Notes under the pieces: model-generated | The model's input: the letters and a program-made list of their open reading frames with translations, nothing else | What the model was told of the DNA's origin: nothing | The model's database searches: none | Translations under genes and position numbers: made by a program | Origin: Monomorium pharaonis | Taxonomy: Eukaryota > Arthropoda > Insecta > Hymenoptera > Formicidae | Length of the DNA: 64,000 nucleotides | Direction: 5' to 3' | Assembly: GCF_013373865.1 (NCBI RefSeq) | Contig: NC_050470.1 | Location: 7,114,373-7,178,372 of the forward strand | In this document: in pieces, positions 25,801 to 39,651 of the stretch | How positions within the stretch are numbered: the stretch's first letter is position 1 | How the letters are laid out: each line of letters starts with the position of its first letter

Positions 25801-28800
25801 ACGGGATTCAACGAAAGCGTAGCTAAATAAATATGCGAAATATTTTGCTAGGTGAAACGTTACCTATACGAAACAGAAAAGAAAAAGATAATTAATTCTT
25901 TTTACGACACAAAGCTACTTTAATTCTTGTTAAAGAGTTAGATGACAACCTTTCAATTGTATAGCAGGAAGCTTTTATCGCAAGATACAATTTCGCGAGT
26001 AATAATTGATGAGCGAATAACCCGTTTTCCAAGGCAATCAGGCGTAGCCGCGATGCGTCTCGGTAAATAAAAAAATAAAGGAGGAAGATAATATATGAGG
26101 AAGAAGAGTAGAAGTCGACTGTGTACTTGTGCCCAATAAAACGCGGTAATGGGATCGCGCGCGGGATCATAAAGCAAATTCTAAGGACGCGTCTCGCGCG
26201 CAGCATCTCCGATAGGCGGCGGCGGTATTTATCGGGCAAAAAAGTAGTGGGCAAACTCGCTCGTCGCTCGTCCGGCTCGAGACACAGTGGTTTCGTTAAT
26301 AAGTGCGTGCACCGCCCGATGGAAATTAGAGGTTACGCTCCTCGTCCTCATACCCGTACCGCGTATACTATTTTCTTTGCTGCTGCTGCTGCTACCGCGC
26401 GAAAGAGTATATTTCAGTAGTGCCTTTTATTCGTCGGCCATATGTCCTGGTAATTTCGATAGTTTATTAGTCATACGGATGGCACATCGATTACGGATAG
26501 ATGCGACAGGTGCGGAGTACTCAACGGACGGATTATTCGCCAAGGAAATCTTAATAGATGCGTTTAACGTTACGCACTCGATTTATCGGCTACTAATAAT
26601 CAGGTGTGCGAACATCGGTCGCGTTAAATCGCATGTGTGTTTACGATCGCGGTATTTTATAATAGACAAATATATTGTTTGCTAACGTGAACTTACGAGC
26701 GTTAACGACAGGTGTTAAATATCTATCGGCGATCGTAATACAAGCTAAAATTTATCTCTGGCAAATAGATTGTTAGACTCAAAGGAAAAAAAATCCACCT
26801 TATCCTTCAACGAAAATCAAGTAAAACATATTTTCAGAATTACTAGTTTAAAAAATATATATATATATTATATATCGATGAATATATCGTATATATATCT
26901 CGACATGGAATGCAGAACATGGATTTCCGTGAGGAAAAAAGACCAAAGGGCCATTTGAAAATTAAATTGTCGCATCGCCGTACTCGGCCAACACATTCTC
27001 CCATCCATTCTCTTTTCAGTTACCGACTTACAAAAAAACTGACATAGGACATCGATCTTTTTAATCATTCTATGCTCGTTTTCAAAAGCTTTTATCAAAA
27101 AAAGCTTTTTCTTAAATTATGAAACAACAAAACGCGGACAATTATATAACTGAATGTTTGTGTTTTAAAACAAGCAAAACCTGTTACAATTTTTATGTCA
27201 AATCTTTTAAAAAGACGATTACCAAAAAAATAGAGAAAAGTTATAATTTATTAAATTATATCTTCTTTATAATTTGTTAACAAGAAATAACTTAAAGACG
27301 CTTGCATTAACAATCGCATTCGTAGACACGAGAGCAAAATTATTAATAATAATTACGGTAACAATAATATGCGAAAAGGCACGTGCCGACTATGTCGCGC
27401 TCTGTTTTCGTGCCGGTTTCTCAGTCCCTCTTGAATGTGAGTGTAATATACCCAAGCAAGGCCGCAGCGGCGTACCATGCCATAGATACGATCGATCGCC
27501 TCTGGAGCCACGAACGCAGCAATTTAGGCTACGGTACCCGGTTCTCTATCGTAATAGTTTCCTGGAAAGTTACGTCTACGTGGTTAATCCTGGCACACGG
27601 TCAGTCTGCAGTGGTCTTTCTGTTATCCGAGAAAGCGCATCCTTGTGAAGTACCAGAAATAATAGAAAAATTTAATTAAGATTTGCCAGATTTTATCAAC
27701 TAACTCTTCGACAATAGAATAGGATTTTTTTTTATCAAAATGTAGCGACAAAAAAAAATAGAAAACGCTGTTAAGTGCTCAATTATTCGCACACTGCGGT
27801 GGCTTTTTATTGCAGTTATTTATTCATCAAAGTAGAAAAGAGGCACAAGCCGAGATTTTAAGGATAATAGTCTCTGTAAAAGATTTATTATTTTTATAAA
27901 GGAAGCATAAAAAAAGTTGTCCGCAACGCATTTCTAAAACAATTATAACCATCTTGTAAGACCACACTATAGAAAAGACTTAATCTCCTTTCATGCGTGA
28001 CTTTTGCTTGATCGAGCAACAGGTGGCGGGTTTGACCTTCGCGGAAGGTTCCTTCTACGCAGATTGAAAAGTTCACTCAACGTTCCTTTAATTAGTGAGA
28101 TAAAGGTATCTTTCACCCGTTGTCATTTCTGCATCGATGAATTTTTGCTGAGATTACAATTAATGAAAGTTAATTCGACGATATCCAAGGAGCGCAGAAA
28201 TTCCTTTAACTAACATATAATAAGAGAAAAAAAGAAAGTAACAAGGTAAATTGAAAGAATTAGAGAAAACGATCAACTTTGCTTGTTTTCAATGACATTT
28301 GTAAACGCATTGCTTTCGTTTATCGCACGTTCACACACCCTTCCACGTGATGTAACACACATTGTACGGCACCATATAAAAGCTAACTTGATTTTTTTTT
28401 TTTTTCAACGACTTGCTGCACTCGATGTCCGCACGTATCGGACGCATTCTATACAAATTAAAAACTCAACAGTTGCCATTCGCACGAAAATTTCCCTGCA
28501 TTTTACGTGACGGAAAAAACGCATGTTTGACGCGAAACGATATAAACATGGTATGAGATATCTCGTGAAAATTCATCGCGCGCACAAGTTTTGAATGAAA
28601 CCAACTATCGGATCTGCAACAATAATAATCACTATATCGATAAATTTTTATACTTTAAAGCGCAACACGACGCGCAATCTTTTTCAATTTTTTTTTCTCC
28701 ACGCTTCAATATTGTTTCACGTGACAAGCACATTGCTATAAGCCTCCGATTTGTCTTTAATAATATCTATTTGGTTAACAATTCGAAATACGTTTTTACG

Positions 28801-30500
28801 ATAGTATCAATCTTTTAATTAAATTATAAATAAAATGAAATTTATATATCGATCCAATGTGATCTGTTATTTATTTCTGACGCGCATTTTCAACGTCTTC
28901 TCTAAGCCCTGGAATTTCGATCAAATAATCTAGACTCCACGCAGACATCGTGCTAGTTAAAATAGCAAATCGCCTTGAAGCACGAGTCTCCCCCCCCCCT
29001 CTCTTTCTCTTCTCTCTTTCTTTCTCTCGCTTCCTCTCACTTTTAGCTGTTTTTTTCGTTGCCGCCTCCTCATCGTCGGTTATCTCTCTCCCTCCCGTCA
29101 ACAGTACAAACTCGCGATCATCGCATCCCGCTCTTCTCTCGGTCGGTTTTAGCTCGAGGTTGATTAATCCAGCGAACGGAGGCGTCGTGGCAGGCGAGAC
29201 GACAGTGACACAAAAAAGGGGAAACGAGGGTCGTAGCTAGTGCGCGATAATCATTAGCAGGTCGCGGCTCTAAGACGCGCGATAGCGCATCCATCATACT
29301 AGCGCCTACGAGCGCCCCGAGACTAGAATAAAAGCAAGGGGACACGCGAAGCTGGGAAAACGCGTAGCTCACTCGGGGGGTTTTTTTTTTTGTTTGTTGC
29401 CTTGATCGTCGTCTACCAAGATCATCTGTAACGACTTAAAAACGAGAGGCCTCGGGACTCTCTCGCGGTGCAACTCGAAACGTGAAAGGACTGAAAGAAT
29501 TGCAAATTCAATACCTAGAACAACAAAACTCGCCCGTAATAATAGCGTCAACTGGAAATCGCTAACGAGATATCGCAACTGGCGAACGAGAAATTTATAT
29601 CTATAGCGACCGACCTTCGACAATCACAATAGCTATTATAATACCTGCCCGTGCAAACGATGATTAATAATAGACTACCCGGCATAAAATTTGTTTCATT
29701 ACTCCGAGCGGAACGTATGTTAATGTGCGAATATATTGAGCAGCATCAGGAAAACGTAAAAAGAACGCTGGTCTGCAAATTATACTTTTAATCTTACAAA
29801 AAATTTTCATAACAGGCTTAAAAATATCTTCCCGCTTCACCTCTCAAACCAGAATCGCCAAAACGATCTCATCTATTTATGCAGCTCTTTCTTTAATTCA
29901 AAATCAAACTCTAAATACCGAAACTCCAACTCGCGTTCTACGTTTTCACATTTCACTCGTTGCCCCAGTTGTTTATTTGTTGGAACATAACTCTTAAAAA
30001 TTGAAAACTTAAAATCGCTGTCGGTTTGCGCGCCAGTTATCTAATTGCACGACAGCGCAGCTCGATTTATTGTTAGGATTCGTGAAGGCACGATTGTAAA
30101 AGTGACGGAGAGGCTTATATCGCTAACGATAAGGGGGAGTCCAAAGGTAATCGGCATGCACCGCTAATGACTCTCTTATCGCCGAGAGGAACGTATTTGT
30201 CGATCGTCGGTAGCCGGCCGCGGCTTGCACGGCCCGCGTCCTTGATCACTGATAAGCCTTGCCGTGCGGGTTTTCTAGTGGGGGCCCCCAGAGCGTATTT
30301 CTGCAGCAGAGATCGAGCGCGAACACGCGCCGTTATCTACGATACAGCACGAGGCAATCGTGACACAAGTCGGCAGATAAGGTGCGTGCCTTTCAAAATG
30401 GATGCCGGGGTCGTGCCCCTCGCGAGTGAATCTCGACCTGTCCCGAACGGTTCGTATTTCGTCGATTAACGCCGGCACCTTGCAACGAACCAATATTTAT
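25800..30500. other. Noncoding DNA, AT-rich with scattered CpG islands
   Basis: No gene is recognised. Two overlapping open frames at about 27274-27679 (124 and 98 codons) and one at 26287-26685 (132 codons) have no domain I know. A C/CT-rich tract lies at about 28988-29040. A perfect 12-bp palindrome TGGGGGCCCCCA is at 30279-30290 in a CpG-rich island (about 30.16-30.48 kb). Confidence 0.7.
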
Positions 30501-33500
30501 TAATCCGATCATCCGTTTTTATACCCCTTGAACAGATTATTATAAACCACGCTGGAGGATAACGTGCGTATTAGAATACACGATAAGTATCACAACCTGG
30601 AATATGAATAATGGAAAATTAGGCATCTACTGAGAACGCGTTCGTTCACGCTGTGTTCATAACAGCGACGCTGAATTGCGTAAATAAATGCATGATATCT
30701 TTCATTGAGTAACTAACTCGCTTAGCTGACAATTATGACAATTTTAAAACAGCGAGATATCAACCTCTAACGATATCTTGCTATTACATATGAATGGTCG
30801 CATCATATAAATTTCAAATAGCTAAAATATACTTGGAAATGAATGTACCTACACGAAAAAAGAAGCATTTCGGTAGCGATACATGTTGGCGTTGCTTTTA
30901 ATAATAATAAAAAAGAAAACGGTTCCGTAAAAGAGTTCAGTGAAAATGAAAAGACAGGCGATTATCGAGTCATGCTTTTCCACCGGCTAATTCAGCACGG
31001 CCTCCGTATATTTTTGAAAGCCGTCGACAGGATCATCGCAGCTGGCGCGAGGATATATAGGACCAGATGGTCCTTCCTCGTCGCCCGGTCCCGGCGTTGC
31101 CGAGCTTGCGGCACTACCGCGTACGAATGAATCGGCCGAGCGAAGGAGAACGTGCCGAACAGAGAGGGAACAGAGAGGCAGACAGGGACAGACGGTAAGA
31201 AAAGGAACAAGGGAAAAATAAAGCGGCGAGGGGGAGGATGGGGGAACGAACGCAAGAAAGGAAGAGAGAAAGAGAGACGGGAACGGAACGGTGGGCCTCG
31301 AGTGGGCTGTTCTCCAAATAGCTCCACCTGCCCTCGAGACGCCAGCAACATCGTATACTCATCTCGAGGCATCGGCGAGACTTAAGAGAGTCGAATTTTG
31401 TGACCCGTGCCAGGACGAGTAATGATCGCGACGTGAACGGCAGGAGTTGGACCCAGGAAGCCCCGTATATGAGCGGTTGCACCTGGCCCCGGAAGCGAGG
31501 CGGCGTGCCGCGAAGAAAATTTTTATCGCGCCGCTCGTATCGAGAGAAAAAGAAAGAGAGCAGCGATCTCTCTTTGCGCGCGCGCACGAAGATCCTACGT
31601 TGATAAGGCCGTTAGGAGATTTCGATGGTATCGCCGTTAACGCGCGAAATTACGGCCATGGTGAAGCGCGCGCGCGCGCGGTCCGTCATGTAAATCGAGC
31701 GTACTTGCGGCGGGCGCGTTACGGTAATTTAATAACTGGTGATCATGAGGCTTAAAATGTCGCTCGATGAAAAGGAAATTAATAGTGCGCGCCAAAAGAT
31801 GCGCAAAAAGCGTATTTAGCTTGATTATTATCTTTAACAACGATTAACGTAATTTAATCGCTTCCGCTTAACTTACTTTTTTCTCCACGCTAACATTTTC
31901 TTTTATCTCTGATCGGTGAATTTGTAAGCATCAATTTTTAATCCGAAAGTAGAATACAATCTAGATCCACCGGGGAAAAAGTTGATAATTTGAAACCCGA
32001 TCTTTTTACATAAAACGGTATTATTACATAATTTTGAGCGTATCTCAATTTATACTTTTATCTAGTGAAAAACAATAATTGCAGTAACGAAACGGTGCAG
32101 TTCGCATGAGAAACACGCACCGATCTTGTCTACGGGAAAAATGGAAACGTAATTTTCGCGCTTAATTTTACGGATTCACGAGATTAGCCGGAACAGATTA
32201 CGCCCGGGGAAGCATTTGCGCGTCGCAAGAAAGCGACACACGTCACCTTTCCCAATTTCCCTAACACCCCTTCCTCCCCTCGGTGTATCTCCGCCTAGTT
32301 GTAGTCCGGTATCCAGCAGAGCGATGGAGGGTACACGTTCCGATGTATTGGCATGTTGGGGCACGGGGCGCGTTCGAAGCGCCGGCAGCCGTCAGGATAT
32401 TGATTTACAATGCTTACTCCGCTCTATAGCGACTCCCATAACTACAGAACCCTCCGGGCGTCTCACCCTTCCACTCTTGCTTGCCCCTCTCGCTCCCTCT
32501 CTCTTTCTCTCCCACTCTGTGTCTCTCCCGCTCACATTCCGTTCTCTCGCTCGTTTCCTCGCTGTGCTCCGCATCTCTCTCGCTTAGGCGATTACCAATA
32601 CCATCACCGATATACTATCTATTTTTCTGTATGCTCTTCTCTCTTTTTATCTTTTGGAGATTCATCAAGAATGACGAGAGCTGGTAAACGAGACGACGTG
32701 ACAACGACGTTTAACCTTGACCATCCGTGACGCCCGAATTCCAAAACAAAGCTTCAAAGTTAATGGAGTTGCAAACTGCCAAACGGATTGTTGAAAATCC
32801 GCAAATGAGAAATTTTCTTACAGAACGCGACAATGGAATTGTACACAAATATGTTGCACAATATAAATTATAAAAATTCTGAAACTTAAATGATAATATT
32901 TTTTAACTTTAATATCGGTGCGTTAATGTTAACAATTATATTAATGTCTTAAATATTGTGTTATACTCCATGCTATTGTTAACATAATCAAATCGAATTA
33001 TGTTAACTTAAATACTAAATATTTAAAAAAATCATTAAATTTGTCATAACACAATTGTATATTAATATGACGAATTAATTGTGCTAAATATAACCTTGTA
33101 AAAGCTATAATAATTTAAAAATACAATTTACCGTTTCTAAGATGCATCTTTCCTTTCGCTCTCCCAATGTAATCTTTCCAATTATCTGTTATTTCAGAAC
33201 TTGATATATTTTTTATGGCTGTTAATAAAAATCTGTTTGTAAAGATATCTGTAATAACGTAAACGCAGAAAAATGTACAAAAAAAATTCATCGAAATCAC
33301 AAGTACAAAGGAAATACAACATTGTTGCATATACGTATACGACATATGGAAAAACTAATTTCTTTTTTTTTTTTTAGAGTCAATTCATACAAATAAAAAT
33401 CTAACTTTCAATCAAGTCTATCAAGACGCGCTATAAGAATGTAATAATTTCATTCTCATTTCTTTGCGCACAATTAAAAATAAAATTGCATGTCAAAAGT

Positions 33501-33600
33501 GATTTCTTTCTCTTCGTAAATTAGTTCGTCTGTGAGTTATGTTGGCCTCAGGTTGAAGTGTCAATAAGACGAGTAAACAGAAAGAATAAAAAGCATTTCC
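30500..33600. other. Noncoding DNA with a GA-rich block
   Basis: No gene is recognised. The plus strand is purine-rich at about 31140-31300 and CT-rich at about 32460-32590, and both produce spurious Arg/Glu or Ser/Leu frames on opposite strands. A GC-alternating run lies at about 31665-31680. DNA from about 32.8 to 33.5 kb is strongly AT-rich. Confidence 0.7.
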
Positions 33601-36150
33601 AACGAAAAGAATCCCCTACCATAATAATATACAGGCTTGACTAATAAAGACGAAGGATTCCGAAAACGGCGGCCATGATAAATATCTTTGCACCGACGTC
33701 GTCGCGGTAATATCTCTGACTCTCTCCTCTGAGCAACTCGCGCGATCGCCCACGTAGGGGGTCCGGCCGGAAGTTTATTGCTCGGTTATCCGGCCAGTAA
33801 CTCATTTTACGCCTCGTCGTAAAACTTACGCTGCGATGAGAAATCGGACGAATCCCGGGCGAGCTCTAGTAAATCGAGTAAATTTCCGTGGACGATTTCT
33901 GTCTAATAAATATCGCGAGCTAGTTTTCGCAGACACGATGATTTTTAAGTGGTTTTTTAAATGATCAAAGCGTATCATCATCGTATACTAAGAACTAACT
34001 AAATCATTTTTAAATTGCAATATATTGTCTCAAAATGCAATTTAATTGTTATCTATATCTATATATAAAACAAAGAATGACGTAAAATGTTAAAAAGATG
34101 TATACTTTTTTCGTAAGCATTTAAAGTCTTTCGAAGATCTTCACGAAAATCTTTCATATAAATTAATTTAATAAATTGTATTACACATATATATTAATAT
34201 AAGTTATTATATAACAATTCAAAATAATTAGAGATTTCAATTGTATATTCGAAATGACTAGATAAATATTTAAAATCCATTATTAGTTTTTCATTTTCTC
34301 ATAAATATAATTGATTTGTAGAACGACTATTTAAATCATTTGAAATCAAATATATTTTATTTATTAATAGCAATGTAATAAATAATTCAAAGCAATTAAT
34401 AAGTAATTACGTATAAAAGAAATAAAAGTATAAATACAGTTAAATAGAAATAAATAAAAAACCTGCATACTTTTTTGCAGCATTAACGCATAATTAATTA
34501 ACGCAAATTCATTACATGTTACATTAATTATCTTTTATTTTCAACTTGTTCGTACGTATCATATCGTCAATGATTTGTTCTTGTTGTATTTTTGCTAATT
34601 ACACCTTTCTTTCTCGTGGTATAATAAAAAATGTCGAGAAATATAGATACTTATTGTTAGATTCGCAAGACTTCAAGGAATCAAAGAGCATTAGCTACTT
34701 GAAGTAATCGAGATGCAACGATGCAGTGCAGCAAGGTGTCACCTGTTGAATCGTTCCGTTTAATGCACGTTTTCCTGGAAATTGCGCGTTCTACAGTGAG
34801 AAAACACGCCACAAAAGAGCACAACAGGAAACGGAATACGAAATGGAAAGTAGTGAGTAGTAAAAGCTAAGGAAGTATGGAAAGGCTGATTTTCTAAAAG
34901 AGTTTGCGTTTTTCAAGACAATTGTACACGATTTTACACGCACCTATCGCAGATATATTTGTTGTTAACTTTCGGGTAATATGACACAAATAAAATTGAG
35001 AAAAATATACGGAAAAAAAACAAGTTAACTCGATGCGTTTTCCTTCGCGTATTTTCATCTCATTTTTCTCAAAGTACCCAAGGCACGTATGGTTATAAAC
35101 AACTATGGAAGAAAAGAAAATAAACGCTCTGGGGTTACAGCAATTAACAAATACCATGGTATGCACTGTCCTTAGTACCATATAAATATAGAACATGCAG
35201 GTAAACAATAAGCGAGATGATAGGAGAGGGAGAGAGAGGGAGTGAGTTAAAGGCGGAGATCGCTACGTGGCGCGTGCACGCATATGCATGCGTGCATGCA
35301 CGCGCGTACGCACGGGCGCGCGTACCATCCACGCGCATCGCGTCGCTCTTTCTTCCACTTAGTCTATCCACCCCCATCGTCCTGAGATCCCGCCCTCTCC
35401 CCGTCTGGCTCGTTCCAAAGCCACCGCACAATTTATACCCAATTACGTCCTAATTACCGTAATGGCATCGACTCAGGCACAGATGGTGTCACGGGGTTAA
35501 GTAACCTCTCACGATCCGCGACTCCGATCGCTGATTGAATATAAGGGTATCAGATAATTTAACATTAATTATTTGAAAAATATTAAGAAAAAACTTTTGC
35601 TTTTCCTTTCTAAACAATAAATAAGTGAAATTGCACTGATATGTGAATAATGCAAATAAAGAAAACAGTGAGTCTTTTTTAAAGTAGATCTTAACGCCTA
35701 ATAATATTGTTCGTATACATTTTTTTTTGTACATTTTCTAATTATTTAAACTGCACGCCAAATATTTTATTGGTCTTAAAATGCAATCTTAAAAAATATC
35801 ACGAATTAAACTGGTAAACAATTTAATAATAATAGTGCTAAAATTAGGATCCTAAGACATCGCAAGGGACTCATTACATCTACTTTATTTAGGATTATTT
35901 TAGACCTTTTTATCTGATTCTCTTAAGTTATCTGAAACAGGCATTTCTATCAATTCGATCACTAAGGTATGCTATTCCAGGTAAACTAATGTTACCTGTT
36001 GTCGAAAATGTCATCAAAATGACGGTAAATCACGTCGACTTATTACCTGTAACAAGTTTTCTATAACGTCCTATCAATGATTATCGCTATCATTATTTAT
36101 CAATATAATCTATATTCATTGATAATATATTCAATATCGATATTATATTT
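33600..36150. other. Noncoding DNA, mostly AT-rich
   Basis: No gene is recognised. A CpG-containing island at about 33.65-33.95 kb is followed by AT-rich DNA to about 34.9 kb and from 35.5 kb onward. A GA tract lies at about 35222-35242, just before the alternating tract at 35270. Confidence 0.7.
35270..35314. repeat. 45-nt alternating purine-pyrimidine tract
   Basis: All 45 bases alternate purine and pyrimidine without a break, mixing GC, CA/TG and a little TA, with self-complementary GCATGC-type blocks. It directly follows a GA-rich stretch. This is one of the two longest Z-DNA-prone tracts in the window. Confidence 0.85.
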
Positions 36151-36152
36151 TA

Positions 36153-36410
36153 TACACGGAGAGAATTTTCTCTGAAAATTTACCCTTAAAATCTGGTAAT
36201 TGTAGAATAATGTATGATCTCGAGGAATTTTACTATACTGCTTACTAAAAATTACTAAAAATATAGTAAAATTTATTGTACTTTCAGTAAAATTTACTAA
36301 AAGTATAGTAAATTTTATTAAGAAGTATAGTAAAATTTCTTGAGGTCACACATTATCCCACAATTATCAGATTTTGAGGGTAAATTTTAAAAGAAAATTC
36401 TCTCCGTGTA
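36153..36410. mobile_element. Palindromic MITE, family 1, copy 1
   Basis: The ends are TACACGGAGAGAATTTTCT and its near reverse complement, ending CTCTCCGTGTA. The two halves of the 258-bp element are reverse complements over most of their length, with repeated TATAGTAAAATTT-type motifs in the centre. A TA at each outer edge would fit the TA target preference of Tc1/mariner-type transposases, but the TA could also belong to the inverted repeat. There is no coding capacity, so any movement would need a transposase supplied in trans. Confidence 0.85.
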
Positions 36411-36975
36411 TTAATATGTTCAAGTCAAATCTTTCACTTGTTTGCTTTTCTTCTCACATTAATTTTTCTTCCAAATACACAAATGTTTAATTACAATTAC
36501 ATTTTTAAGTGATTATTTTCCCGCCGTACATTTTGTATGAACATCATACACGCGTTCAAATTTAAATTAGCAAGTCTAATTAAGCAGCGTTTGATGGAAA
36601 CTTTTTGATGGTAACCTCAGCTATTGATAAATTTCACGAAAATAAATGCAGTAATAAATGTCACGAGGGGCCGCGAGACGGCAAGTGGCACCCCTAGCGT
36701 TCAGAACCTCTCCCTTCGGCACTCATCGATGTTTAATGAGACAATCGAGAAGGGAAGAATGACTACCCGGTTGCTAAAAAATTTAGCTAGCTTCGCAAAG
36801 AGGAAACTGATTTCGATTGTAGCATTACAAAGCAGAATAATATTAAAATATTTGTTATTAATTATAACTTTTTCTCTTAAAAAAGACTTGTTAAAACTAT
36901 TATTTAAAAGTATAAAAATAAATTTATAAATATCTCGATATACCAATCAATTCTCAGAAATTTTATTTCAATGTG
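36411..36975. other. Noncoding DNA between palindromic elements
   Basis: No gene is recognised. The 101-codon frame at 36624-36929 runs into a Leu/Ile/Lys-rich tail typical of AT-rich DNA and has no domain. Confidence 0.65.
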
Positions 36976-37181
36976 TACACTGAGAAAAAAAAAGTTAATT
37001 TGACTAAATTTTCCAACTGAATTAAATTTTATCTATTCAAATATTTACATATTTCAATTAACTATATAAATACTTTAATTGAAATTTATGCATTTAACTT
37101 AAATGCATAAATTCTTGAACTAATGAAATTTTAATTTAGTTGGAAAATTTTGTCAAATCAACAATATTTTTTCTCAGTGTA
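36976..37181. mobile_element. Palindromic MITE, family 2
   Basis: The 206-bp segment begins TACACTGAGAAAAAA and ends with the reverse complement TTTTTTCTCAGTGTA. The terminal inverted repeats extend for roughly 50 bases with few mismatches, including TTTTCCAACT near 37009 against AGTTGGAAAA near 37139. It is AT-rich and noncoding. TA at each edge again fits a Tc1/mariner-like target, although it is part of the inverted repeat. Confidence 0.85.
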
Positions 37182-37917
37182 AGCATAGAATGTGAGATTG
37201 TCGTCAATTAGAAGTACCAGTACAAATACTGTACCATTTTGTAACAAAAACATTTGTTCAACAGCTAAAAGAGCGGCGCGAAAATCTCGAAAGGAAAAAG
37301 GAAACATTCGAATTTCGCGAAGGTTCGAACGTCGAAGTGACATGTTGTAACCGGTGACAGTTACATATTTCCCTCTCGTCGGCGTTTATTCGGAGTTATT
37401 GAATATTCATCGGCGTTATTGACGAAGCGGCCGCGCGCGAAGGTATACGCGTCCTATATGGCGTATCCCTACAGCACGTGCCGTGTATCCCGGTCCCGGA
37501 GGAAATGCCGCGCCGTGAAAACGGCCTTCCCCCCCGTGGGCTAGAAGTCCCGCGAGTCGTTATCGAGTCGCGTTATACGCCGAATTAAAGGGGTACGGTG
37601 AAACGCTATGGGGTCGTGTTCAAAGCCACGCCTCGCGCGCGCTAGCTCTCCAGCTGCATTACTTCTCTCCCTCTCCGGATGACACGGGCGAAAATGCCGA
37701 AGTCGAACTGATTTGTTGGGGGGGGGGGGGGGGGAAGGCGCCGAAATCGAGAAACGTTTAAATATTCGTCTCGTCGCGATTGCAAAAAGGAAAATCTAAC
37801 GTCAGAGACTGAGTTGCGTTTTGCAAATGAAAATACGGAGATCTTCACATAGCATGTTGTATACCGCTTTCTCTCTATTTGACTAATTTGTTTCCGACAA
37901 CTGTCGTATGCCGTATT
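37182..37917. other. Noncoding DNA with a 17-G homopolymer
   Basis: No gene is recognised. CpG-rich DNA at about 37.38-37.68 kb precedes a run of 17 G at 37718-37734, which could form a G-quadruplex and is likely unstable in length. Confidence 0.7.
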
Positions 37918-38208
37918 TTTCATAGAGAATTTTCTCTTAAAAATTAACCTGAAAATTGTGGTAATTGTGAGACAACGTGAACCTTGAAGAACTTTACTTT
38001 TGACAAAATTTAATATTTTAATAAAATTTGGCAAAATTTTAGTAAATTTTACTATACTTCTAATAAAATTTACTAAAACTTTGTCAAGTTTTATTAAAAT
38101 TTTAGTAAGTTTTGTTAAAAGTATAGTAAAATTCTTCGAGGTTCACATTATCTCACAATTACCACGATTTTCAGGGTAATTTTTAATAAGAGAAAATTCT
38201 CTCCGTGT
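37918..38208. mobile_element. Palindromic MITE, family 1, copy 2
   Basis: The right end AAAATTCTCTCCGTGT is the same as in the element at 36153-36410. The left end has diverged (CATAGAGAATTTTCTC). The arms share GTGGTAATTGTGAGA-type and GTGAACCT-type blocks as reverse complements, and the centre again has repeated TAGTAAATTTTACTA-like motifs. It is about 290 bp, noncoding, and older or more altered at its left terminus than copy 1. Confidence 0.8.
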
Positions 38209-39651
38209 TGTTTCCGCATACGCGTATTTTACGAGGATGCAATAAGTAACATTCTTTGCTTAATATTGATAATTTTACAAGTTCAATATGATTTTAATAA
38301 AGTATTTAGCAATATTATTCTCGAAGCTCTTTCTCTTGCTCATATATCTTTTATACACAATTTTATTCTTTACATAGTATATTTCATATTACGTACAGTG
38401 CACGACGTTCGCGCGTTGTTAATTAACTGAAACACATTTAATCATCGCAGGAATCGAAATGTAAAACGAGATATTCCGATATTTCGTGGTAGCTCTCGTG
38501 CATTTTCGGTCATTTGCTTAAACTCACGATTCCATTCTTTTAAGTGTTCTCGAGTGTCGCGATATATAAACGAGGCAATCAGTATCGCGATAAACAGGGT
38601 TTTCTTATTAATCATACTCCGTGCAGACCAGCTCCGTGATTACATAATTATGCACTCACGGTGCAAGTTAATAATATCTCGCCTAACGCGTTCTGCCCTC
38701 TCATTAGCCGTCTGTTATTCCGTAAATCTTCCAAAGTGCGAAAAGAGATATCGCGAGTACGATCTGCTCTCATCGACGAGATGTGATTATAAATGATCAA
38801 CGCAACATTGACATACATATTAATTGTTAATTAAATTTTCACAAAGCTAATCTGACGCATTTAAGATCTCGAAGAATATTTTCAGAGAAATCTAATATCA
38901 TTTTCGAAAGCGAAAAGATCACGGAGACGAAATCTTGTAAGCGTAAACCAAATCACATGTCAAATAAACAAATAAAACATTGCTGTTCGAAAAAAATTGC
39001 AAATTCATTTTATTTGCAATCAAATGTCTAGAATTTCAGAGACGGCGCTTTATAAAATTCAAATCATTAAATAAAAAGGCAAGAATATAAATTTTAAGTA
39101 TAATTTTCAAGTGTTCTATTCGCAAGAAAGTAGAAACAACAAAATATAATTGCAATCTCATAATAATAATATTAAATCATCACAAAGAAAATTATAAACG
39201 TATTCACTCACCGATCGCTGTATCGCCGCTGTCCCAAAAATGACTCTGCCTCTGCAAAATCATTTTTCAAAATTAAAACTTGGCGAACTTTTCGAATTTT
39301 CGCGTGAAATCTACTAATATTTATTGCTACAAATATAGATTAATCTCTCGATTTGACTTATCATTTATCTTTTTCTAAATTCTAAGAATGAAGAGTAATT
39401 CCGAGTAAAATTAAAATTAAGTTTACATCGATAAAAATAAACATACGCACAGAAAAAAATAAAGATTTAGAATTGCTATAACTTGCTGCGCGAATTCAAC
39501 GTTTATAACTAATGAGATTTGATAGTCAAGAGAAAAAATTGTGTCTAAAATCAATAAATAAACTATTAATTCGCTCATTTTTTTTTTGCTACAATGACAA
39601 TTGCTAAACAAATTTCCTTCATTATAACAGCAAATATATGTGCTATCTCAG
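38209..39651. other. Noncoding DNA, AT-rich
   Basis: No gene is recognised. The DNA is AT-rich throughout, with some CpG-containing sequence at about 38.4-38.8 kb. Open frames are short and unremarkable. Confidence 0.7.

Noticed and set aside
37322..37334. GGTTCGAACG, resembling a tRNA B box
   Set aside because: No A box at the right distance upstream and no acceptor or anticodon stem can be folded around it.
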